Shown piece by piece: positions 30,754 through 37,582 of a DNA stretch of 37,582 nt. The notes beneath the pieces were generated by a model. That model made no database searches. It had not been told where the DNA came from and saw nothing but the letters and a program-made list of their open reading frames with translations. Source of the DNA: a virus; IMG/VR virus record IMGVR_UViG_3300042881_001919, positions 1 to 37,582 of that record; one strand, 5' to 3'. The position numbers and the translations under genes were made by a program. Numbering within the stretch: position 1 is the first letter of the stretch; the number at the start of each line of letters is the position of its first letter.

Positions 30754-33700
30754 ATGGCTGAAAGTTTTTTATCGTTTGATAATTCAGAATCGTTTAGACA
30801 AAAATTGTTAGTTAGGAATCTAACACCATACAACGTGCCAGGAACCTACACTTCACCGGGTAATCCAATTAATTATGAAACCAACCTTACGGTAAGTAAT
30901 GTTATTGATTCACCTAATAATTTAGTATCTACTAATATATTTGCAACTGACCTATATCCATTGAATGAATATGGACCTGAAGGTGGTTTTGGAGATCCTA
31001 TTGGTGTTAATAGTGTTGCGTCAACTAATAATCCCGAAGGTACTAATCAAGGTCCATACCAACCGATCGATACGGCTTTAGATGTGATTAACGAATTCTT
31101 TATTGAATCTGCTTATGTTACAAATAAATGGGGACCTGAAGGTGGATACAAAGATTTAATTATTATAACAGACATCCAAAATGGTGGTAACATTTATCAA
31201 CCATATTGGGATCCAGGGTATTTCAACTACTCGTCTTACCCAACATTTAACATAGTATTCCAAGATGATCCTATTGGGTCTAACGGACCTTTGTCGTCCG
31301 ATAGTTTTTTAGCTAAAATCGGAGCGTCTCAATTAAAATTTGCGTTTAACGAAAGAGTTTCTCAAGAAATACAACAAGCGACAATAGGTGCGATTAATCT
31401 TGATACGATTAGTGATCCCTTTTCTGCGAGTTTATTAGCGACAGGACAACAACCTTTCTTTATTAGAAATTGGAAAATTACGGTTCCTGAGAATCCGGTA
31501 CTTGCTGCGGTATCATTAGCAAATAGATTAACGGGAACATATTTCCCCGTTTCTTTTATTCCTGGTGATTATTTTGATGACGACAACCCAGTTAATAAAC
31601 CACAAACCGAAGCGGCTCTTGGGGTTGCAAATAATTTAACGGGTGGGTTATTAGCCCCTATAATGAATAGGTACCGTAACCCTTCTGAAGTTTTTGTTGC
31701 AAATACAGGGAACGGACAAAGATCTGCTTTATTCTCGGCACTTGATTATAACCTTTATAGACCGGCATACAATCGTGGGATTATTGGTGGTCTTATTGCT
31801 GGTGCTTCAGCCGCGGTTAATAGATTATTTAACCAAGATAAGGCACAATCTTCAGGATATTACGTAGGTAGTGAAAATGCTGAACCATCTCAAATAGATA
31901 GTCCACCAAATCAAGTACCTGTAAATCAGTTCGGAGTCCAACAACAAACAATTGTTTATGGACCACAAGAATTGGCGATACTATATGAAGGTAATGAAAG
32001 CTCAATTAATTTTGGTTTAAAAGGTAGATCATATACTGACGGAGGTGGAACCTCAGGTCAAATGGTTTGGACTTCACCAAAATATAAAGGTAATGCAGGA
32101 TTTAGAGCAACTCAAGGTGGTGGTGCTGGTAGTTTAGATGACGATTTTAATCAGATATCTGCCGACTACTTAAGATACCAATCTACTGACGTTCCGTTCA
32201 GACCGGGATCTATTCTATATGAAACTCAAAGATTAGTTGATTCTGCGGACCAAGTTCAGGGACAGGCGAGATTAAAACACGTAGGGACGGCAATTAACCA
32301 AGTGTCTAAGGTGTTTAACGACGGATATAAGGAACTAACTAAAGGTTCTCAGGTATTATCGTATGTAAATCAAGCCGATGGAACACAAGCTGGTTTAGAG
32401 TATTGTAGAGTGTTCCAAAAAGATACACCATATTATACTTACGCTGATTTACAAAAATCAGATGGTATTACAACTTCTGGTAGAAGATTTGATTATTCAG
32501 TATTGGATAACACTTACAACTTAAACATTGCGCCATTAAGAAACCCGGGGTCAACAAACATTGTTGATGGTAAGGTTAAGAAATATATGTTCTCAATTGA
32601 GAACTTGGCTTGGAGAACTTCAGATAGACCTGGATTCACTTATGATGATTTACCTGTTTGTGAGAAAGGACCGAATGGGGGTAGAGTTATGTGGTTTCCA
32701 CCGTACAACTTAAAATTTAGTGACGACTCAAAACCCGACTTTAATGCGACTAACTTTATTGGTCGACCTGAACCAATTTACACTTATAAAAACACAAGTA
32801 GATCTGGTCAGTTAAGTTGGACAATTATTGTTGATAACCCATCTATGTTGAATACGATCATTGAAAAACAAATGAAAGGTATTAACAAAGACAGAGTACA
32901 AAGTGTTGTTGATTCATTCTTTGCTGGTTGTATGAAATATGACCTATATGAATTAGGGATTAAATTTAACACAATACCATCTAAGGATTTATTTACGTAT
33001 CAACAAATATTAAATAACCCTAGATTAACCACAGAAGAACAAGTGCAAGTATTGCAAAGTATTCCAGTGAATGAGGAAACTACAAACGATGGTAAGTCTG
33101 AAGGTGCCGATGGGACTCCAAATACTACCGCAGTTGGGACACAAACCGCACAAAATGTTGAGTATGTTGAAACTGATTTAAGTGGATATGTTGGGTATGG
33201 TTTTTATTTTGAAAATGATATACCAAAAGGAAACCCTTCTTCTGTTGCGGCATCACCATTTAACGTATATTACAATAGTTACATTGGTTTAAAAAACACA
33301 ACATATGCGGGGTCTAAACCACCTGCCGAAGTTAAATCAGGCTCTGACACATTTACTAAAGGGGGTATACCAAATTTCTTTGATTCTGTAATTACAGGAA
33401 ACTTTAACTTAATTGAATCCGAATTGATAAAACAAAAGATAGATGAGGTATTAGTTAAAAAAGGTGGTAAAATAGAAATTGAACTAGTTGGTTCCGCATC
33501 GGCACCTCAAACGGTTTCATATAACCAAAAGTTATCTGAAAGAAGAAATGATTCTGTTAAAAAATGGTTCTTAAGTCAAAAATTATCTGATGGTAAAACT
33601 ATAGAACAATACCAAACTATGGGTAGTTTTAAAATTATCTTTAATGCGAATGGTGAACAATTAGTAATACCAAAAACTAAAGAACTTGCTTCCGCAACAA

Positions 33701-35838
33701 CTGAGACTAATGATATTAGTGTTACTAACGCTCAAGGGGGTAATGTTTTAAGTGCAAGTATAAATTGTAGTCAAGATATTGTTGCAATAAATTCTCAAGG
33801 TCAACCTATACCTGATCAAAATTCACCTAATGAAGCGCAATGGTATAGTATACCGGCGATGGCTTGTAGGAGAGTTGCAATTCAAAGAATAAAGGCTGAA
33901 ATACCTAAAGAACAAACAACCACAACAACTACAACTCAAGTACAAAAACCTAAGGTGGATAACGTCGCAAACGTGTTAACACAACAAACCCAAAGTATTA
34001 AACCTGAAGCTAAAATAACGATACAACAAAAAATTAAAGAGGGGATATCTAAACAGATATTAAGAAACCTATTTACTGAATGTGACTATTTCCAAGTGAT
34101 AAAGGAAACGGATCCTATGGTGTATGAAACTATAAAGGATAAAATTAAATTCTTTAGTCCTGCGTTTCACTCTATGACACCTGAAGGTTTGAATGCTAGA
34201 TTAACATTCTTACAACAATGTACTAGACCTGGTCAGACCATTCCTATTATAGGACCTGATGGTAGGCCAAAATATAATGACGCGTTAAATACGTCATTTG
34301 GAGCACCACCGATATTGGTGTTAAGAATTGGTGACTTCTATAATACTAAAATAGTACCAACTAGTTTAGCAATTAGTTATGACCCACTTACTTTAGATTT
34401 AAACCCTGAGGGGATCGGAGTCCAACCGATGATGGCAAACATAAGTATGTCATTCAATATAATTGGAGGTATGGGGTTGAAAGAACCCGTACAAGAATTA
34501 CAAAATGCCCTATCATTCAACTATTACGCCAATACAGAAATATACGATGAGAGAGCAACTGCAACGGAGGATACTAGTAAAATGGACCAATATGTTGTTG
34601 AAAAAATAACAAGTGCTTTACCAACATTAAGTTCGGAAAAGGCGGATCAAGTAAATAACATACAACCTAAAAAAGGTGGTAGTACAATTGGTGTTATTGC
34701 TAGTAATACCGATATGGATTACACAACGGTACTTGGATCCCTACAAGAAGGGATGCAAGGATACTTTAAATCTTATTATGACGCGATTAATAAAATTAAC
34801 ACTGACTATAATTTTGGTGTTTTACAAATTGCGTTAAAAAATAGAAATTACACTAATGGTGTATTGTCTGAGTATACCGCAGATAAGGTTGAAATTAATC
34901 TTTATGGTAAAACAAACTCATATCAAGAATATGTTGAGAATTTAATTAAAGACGTTAAGAAGGATATTGAAGGTAATAAAGACCCAATACTTAATGGTTT
35001 AACCAATATGACTAATAAACAAAAACGAGAATTGGAAGATAAGTTACAAAATTACGCAACTCAAAGACAAACACCGATTTTAGATGTCATATTAAATAAT
35101 ACCGCAAATATTACAAAGGTTGAAACGGAATTAAATTTTGTGTTTAGACAATTAGATGTGGTTGCATCAAAATTAGATGGTGAATTAGGTTCTAACAACG
35201 AACCTGTTACTTATGATTTAAGTGGTGACACGTTCTTTGGGTCATCAACAACCGATGGATCTTTATTGAAACTTTATACTAAAGATGTTCCCGACGCAAT
35301 TAAAGTGTTTGAAGATTTATTATTAAAAAATCAAGTAACATCCAAAGACGGATTTTTTCAAACTAAAAGCTCAACCATTGAAAACGGAACAGGGTGTAAG
35401 TATGTGATTAATGGTGTTGATTTCTTTGGTACTGGTAATGGTAATTGTCCGTATAATAGATTTTATATTGCAATGTCGCCTTTATTTACAAAATCCGACT
35501 CACTAACACAATTAAAAAATGATTTAACAAGCGGTGAAGAAGTTAAAAAATCACCTAATTTGGTTGAACAAATAAATAAAGCTTGCGATAATTGGGCGGG
35601 TGAATGTAATAAATTCCAAAAAGTATGGACAGACATTTTTGATGTTATTGCAAAATCACCTGAGTACGATACGGTATCTAAATTTAAATTACCTGACAAC
35701 CAAATAAAAATCTGTCAATACGTTAAACCCGCAACAAACGATTTAAATACCAAGAATAAAAGGATTAAAGATCTGTATTCAAACGCAAATTTAAATAACG
35801 ATAAAAAAACCTTTAATGGTAAAGTAACTTTTAATTAA
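30754..35838 (+). CDS. Giant baseplate/tube-initiator-like protein with internal OmpA-like domain
   Basis: A 1694-aa protein. Two segments resemble the halves of tail-tube initiator or cap proteins (gp48/gp54-like): FIGRPEPIYTYKNTSRSGQL to SFFAGCMKYDLYELGIKF (about residues 670-735), and VLRIGDFYNTKIVPTSLAISYDPL to ANISMSFNIIGG (about 1188-1237). Between them, about residues 880-985, is an OmpA-C-like domain: a helix (SELIKQKIDEVLVKKGG), then IEIELVGSASAP and YNQKLSERRNDSVKKWF, matching the 'v.G(h/y)aD....n..LS.rRa..V' pattern that binds peptidoglycan. A Thr/Gln-rich linker follows. The N-terminal 600 and C-terminal 400 residues are unrecognised. It is followed after 2 nt by the gp53-like gene. 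Baseplate location is inferred from order and these likenesses. Confidence 0.75.
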   Translation: MAESFLSFDNSESFRQKLLVRNLTPYNVPGTYTSPGNPINYETNLTVSNVIDSPNNLVSTNIFATDLYPLNEYGPEGGFGDPIGVNSVASTNNPEGTNQGPYQPIDTALDVINEFFIESAYVTNKWGPEGGYKDLIIITDIQNGGNIYQPYWDPGYFNYSSYPTFNIVFQDDPIGSNGPLSSDSFLAKIGASQLKFAFNERVSQEIQQATIGAINLDTISDPFSASLLATGQQPFFIRNWKITVPENPVLAAVSLANRLTGTYFPVSFIPGDYFDDDNPVNKPQTEAALGVANNLTGGLLAPIMNRYRNPSEVFVANTGNGQRSALFSALDYNLYRPAYNRGIIGGLIAGASAAVNRLFNQDKAQSSGYYVGSENAEPSQIDSPPNQVPVNQFGVQQQTIVYGPQELAILYEGNESSINFGLKGRSYTDGGGTSGQMVWTSPKYKGNAGFRATQGGGAGSLDDDFNQISADYLRYQSTDVPFRPGSILYETQRLVDSADQVQGQARLKHVGTAINQVSKVFNDGYKELTKGSQVLSYVNQADGTQAGLEYCRVFQKDTPYYTYADLQKSDGITTSGRRFDYSVLDNTYNLNIAPLRNPGSTNIVDGKVKKYMFSIENLAWRTSDRPGFTYDDLPVCEKGPNGGRVMWFPPYNLKFSDDSKPDFNATNFIGRPEPIYTYKNTSRSGQLSWTIIVDNPSMLNTIIEKQMKGINKDRVQSVVDSFFAGCMKYDLYELGIKFNTIPSKDLFTYQQILNNPRLTTEEQVQVLQSIPVNEETTNDGKSEGADGTPNTTAVGTQTAQNVEYVETDLSGYVGYGFYFENDIPKGNPSSVAASPFNVYYNSYIGLKNTTYAGSKPPAEVKSGSDTFTKGGIPNFFDSVITGNFNLIESELIKQKIDEVLVKKGGKIEIELVGSASAPQTVSYNQKLSERRNDSVKKWFLSQKLSDGKTIEQYQTMGSFKIIFNANGEQLVIPKTKELASATTETNDISVTNAQGGNVLSASINCSQDIVAINSQGQPIPDQNSPNEAQWYSIPAMACRRVAIQRIKAEIPKEQTTTTTTTQVQKPKVDNVANVLTQQTQSIKPEAKITIQQKIKEGISKQILRNLFTECDYFQVIKETDPMVYETIKDKIKFFSPAFHSMTPEGLNARLTFLQQCTRPGQTIPIIGPDGRPKYNDALNTSFGAPPILVLRIGDFYNTKIVPTSLAISYDPLTLDLNPEGIGVQPMMANISMSFNIIGGMGLKEPVQELQNALSFNYYANTEIYDERATATEDTSKMDQYVVEKITSALPTLSSEKADQVNNIQPKKGGSTIGVIASNTDMDYTTVLGSLQEGMQGYFKSYYDAINKINTDYNFGVLQIALKNRNYTNGVLSEYTADKVEINLYGKTNSYQEYVENLIKDVKKDIEGNKDPILNGLTNMTNKQKRELEDKLQNYATQRQTPILDVILNNTANITKVETELNFVFRQLDVVASKLDGELGSNNEPVTYDLSGDTFFGSSTTDGSLLKLYTKDVPDAIKVFEDLLLKNQVTSKDGFFQTKSSTIENGTGCKYVINGVDFFGTGNGNCPYNRFYIAMSPLFTKSDSLTQLKNDLTSGEEVKKSPNLVEQINKACDNWAGECNKFQKVWTDIFDVIAKSPEYDTVSKFKLPDNQIKICQYVKPATNDLNTKNKRIKDLYSNANLNNDKKTFNGKVTFN

Positions 35839-35840
35839 CT

Positions 35841-36164
35841 ATGGCACTACAATATTGGAATAGATATACTAACTTTTTAATTAATGGAGAGCAAAATGTT
35901 GTCCCGTATGTTGCGTTACCATCTAAAAGTTCAGATAAGAACTACATTTATATAATCAGTCAATCTAGGTTAGATAAGATATCACAACAATTTTACGGGT
36001 CACCATATTTTGGATGGTTAATACAGGCTGCGAATCCACAATATTCAGGTAGTGAATATGCTATTCCGGACGGTGCGGTACTTACAATCCCATATCCTTT
36101 AGTTGCATCACTACAAGATTATAAAAATTCTTTAGATAATTATTTCTTCTATTATGGCAGATAA
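35841..36164 (+). CDS. Baseplate wedge protein, T4 gp53-like with LysM-type fold
   Basis: A 107-aa protein, about half the length of T4 gp53 (196). It opens ALQYWNRYTNFLINGEQ and has SQSRLDKISQQFYGSPYFGWLIQAANPQ (about residues 43-70), then AIPDGAVLTIPYP. This is a LysM-like pattern ('D.Is...YG....w..I..aN....p..i..G..L.IP') found in gp53 and in baseplate proteins of other contractile-tailed phages. It probably links wedge and hub, or contacts peptidoglycan. It starts 2 nt after the giant protein's stop and overlaps the next gene by 11 bases, so all three are translated from one message. Confidence 0.82.
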   Translation: MALQYWNRYTNFLINGEQNVVPYVALPSKSSDKNYIYIISQSRLDKISQQFYGSPYFGWLIQAANPQYSGSEYAIPDGAVLTIPYPLVASLQDYKNSLDNYFFYYGR

Positions 36165-37582
36165 CGGTGAAAATATTTTAGTAGAGTTTGATTATGATAA
36201 TATTACCCTTATTGATCCGAATAAATTAGTTGACGAACAAGGTAATGTTAAAGATAGATTAGTCAAACAAGAAGATTTGGTGTATTACGCCAATCTTGAG
36301 TGTAACGTATTGCCAAGAACAAAACTTGCGGTTGGATCCGCAATGAATGATTCTCAGAGAACTATCTCTGTTGGTAAGATCAACTTCTTAAACCCGGGTA
36401 ATAAAACCTTTATGGATACCGCTTGGAGTGATGAGTTGACAGGTAAAGGTACTTTACAAGGTAAGGGAGTTAATCAGGTTAATCAAACGTCCGTTAAAAA
36501 CCCGAACAAATCAGATGATTATTACATAACACAGAACACATATTCAAACGGAACACCAGGCGCTGTTGATAATGGATTTTTAGGTATGAAAAATATTAGA
36601 TTATCTATTGGAACAGATTTTTTACCTGTTATTGATGTTGAATTGGAGGATGTTAAAGGTAGAGCATTATTTGAGGGTGGAAATAATTCACCATACTCTG
36701 CGTTCTTCCAACTTCCGTATCCCCAATTTACGTTAACCTTAAAAGGTTATTATGGTAAGGCGGTTAAGTTTCCTATAATGCTACAATCATTTACGTCAAA
36801 ATTTAACTCCTCAACACACAATTTTGAGATATCGTTAAAGTTTTACGGGTACAAATACACATTATTATCGTATGTTAATTTTGGATCGTTAATGGCGGTT
36901 CCACATATGTATAACAATGTTGTGAACCAAACGCAAGCAACTGTAACTCAAGGGACAACAACAAACGATTCAGCAGCTCAAGCCCCAACGATCGTTAGTA
37001 GAGGATTCCAAAAAATGAAAGAGGTTTACTCTAATTATAAATCAAAAGGTTTAATACCCGATGACTTCCCTGAAATTACGTTAAACCAACTAAACTTTAG
37101 ATTACAAACATTTATTAACACAATCTTAAATGACTTTTCTAAAGAGAATTTGGGTGTAATGACTGAGATGACAAATTATGTTAATTCATTATTAAGCTAT
37201 CAACAAAAAGTTTTTGTATATAACTCATCTTGGTTTAACACTTATATGGATGCTAAAACACCTATAGTTTTAAAGAGTGGTCAAAAAGTTTTTACATTTA
37301 AACCAAATTTGGATGCTCAAAAACAACAAACCGCTTTAACGGAATTGGATGGGTTGGTAAAAGACAATAACGCTAAATTAAATGAGAATAGTGTTTTTGG
37401 GGTAAATGGTTCGTATACCGTAGGTGGTAAAACTATACAATCGAAAATAGACGTTCCTATTAAAATGTCTACGTTTACTAAGACCGAAACTTTATCTAAC
37501 ATCGATTTGGAGAAAACGTTTAGGTCTCAGGCGAATTCACCTAAAGGGGTGATATCACCACCAAACACACCGGCTAGCGGTT
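36154..37582 (+). CDS. Baseplate-like protein, C-terminus cut by window edge
   Basis: The frame runs open from ATG 36154 (MADNGENILVEFDYDNI) for 476 codons to the window end, so the C-terminus is missing. Residues about 150-260 hold GMKNIRLSIGTDFLPVIDVELEDVKGRALF, SPYSAFFQLPYPQFTLTLKGYYGKAV and FEISLKFYGYKYTLLSY, a beta-rich domain resembling unnamed baseplate proteins of large myophages; the YGKA and 'pYp.f.LTvKGyyG' strings are characteristic. No enzymatic motif is seen. It begins inside the gp53-like gene (overlap 36154-36164), so translation is coupled. A hub or wedge role is likely from gene order. Confidence 0.75.
   Translation, partial: MADNGENILVEFDYDNITLIDPNKLVDEQGNVKDRLVKQEDLVYYANLECNVLPRTKLAVGSAMNDSQRTISVGKINFLNPGNKTFMDTAWSDELTGKGTLQGKGVNQVNQTSVKNPNKSDDYYITQNTYSNGTPGAVDNGFLGMKNIRLSIGTDFLPVIDVELEDVKGRALFEGGNNSPYSAFFQLPYPQFTLTLKGYYGKAVKFPIMLQSFTSKFNSSTHNFEISLKFYGYKYTLLSYVNFGSLMAVPHMYNNVVNQTQATVTQGTTTNDSAAQAPTIVSRGFQKMKEVYSNYKSKGLIPDDFPEITLNQLNFRLQTFINTILNDFSKENLGVMTEMTNYVNSLLSYQQKVFVYNSSWFNTYMDAKTPIVLKSGQKVFTFKPNLDAQKQQTALTELDGLVKDNNAKLNENSVFGVNGSYTVGGKTIQSKIDVPIKMSTFTKTETLSNIDLEKTFRSQANSPKGVISPPNTPASG

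Noticed and set aside
1-37582. Alternative genetic code
   Set aside because: No gene needs read-through of TAG, TGA or TAA; TGA and TAA both act as ordinary stops.
1-37582. tRNA genes
   Set aside because: Gaps between genes are mostly too short, and no cloverleaf with the conserved TTCGA-type arm was seen in the longer ones.

Overview
The window is one stretch of a large, AT-rich, T4-like contractile-tailed phage genome. It carries T4-type neck proteins (gp13-, gp14- and gp15-like), a gp18-like sheath, a gp19-like tube, a T4_baseplate-family tail chaperone, a tape measure, a gp53-like LysM baseplate protein and a family B DNA polymerase. Genes lie close together, often overlapping by a few bases, and both strands are used. 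Classical Shine-Dalgarno sequences are mostly missing; A/T-rich leaders replace them. This, with the adhesin types seen here (LamG and mucin-like stalks), makes a Bacteroidota host plausible, but that is inference. All 30 complete genes end in TAA (25) or TGA (5) and none in TAG. The genetic code otherwise reads as standard.

Layout. 1-837 (minus): a glycosyltransferase-like gene cut by the window edge. 896-3466: a LamG structural protein, small unknown proteins and a GT9 glycosyltransferase. 3504-9882: a tightly packed glycan cluster (GlcNAc-transferase-like, GT90/CAP10-like, DUF6165-like, a GT-A enzyme, two methyltransferase-like proteins and an HtrL/YibB-GT fusion). 9910-11811: two paralogous adhesins with a shared N-terminal domain, a Thr- or Pro/Thr-rich stalk and divergent C-termini. 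11895-14678: DNA polymerase. 14683-20204 (minus): a small unknown protein, the gp13-like neck protein, a zincin / Mn-superoxide-dismutase / unknown multidomain protein, and an SNF2 helicase. 20261-37582: the tail module, ordered gp14-like, gp15-like, a short ribbon-helix-helix regulator (minus), sheath, HAD phosphatase, tube, homing endonuclease, tail chaperone with an overlapping frame, tape measure, a 1694-aa baseplate protein with an internal OmpA-like domain, gp53-like LysM protein, and a further baseplate-like protein cut by the window edge.

Working together: the right half builds the neck, tail and baseplate. The left half supplies surface adhesins and enzymes that could modify either host glycans or the phage's own Thr/Pro-rich stalks. 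A recurring element, TATTTAT(A/T/C), stands upstream of most transcription units on both strands and is probably the phage's late-type promoter. It is the reverse complement of the T4 late promoter box.

Most notable: (i) the homing endonuclease start codon lies in a 14-bp hairpin that also contains the promoter-like element; (ii) a TTT TTT CGG site could join the chaperone to an overlapping frame by frameshifting; (iii) a Mn-type SOD is embedded in a larger protein and flanked by clusters of (I/L)xE motifs like T4 prohead-protease sites; (iv) a Pro/Thr-rich insert in the tail sheath; (v) an OmpA-like domain inside a baseplate protein.
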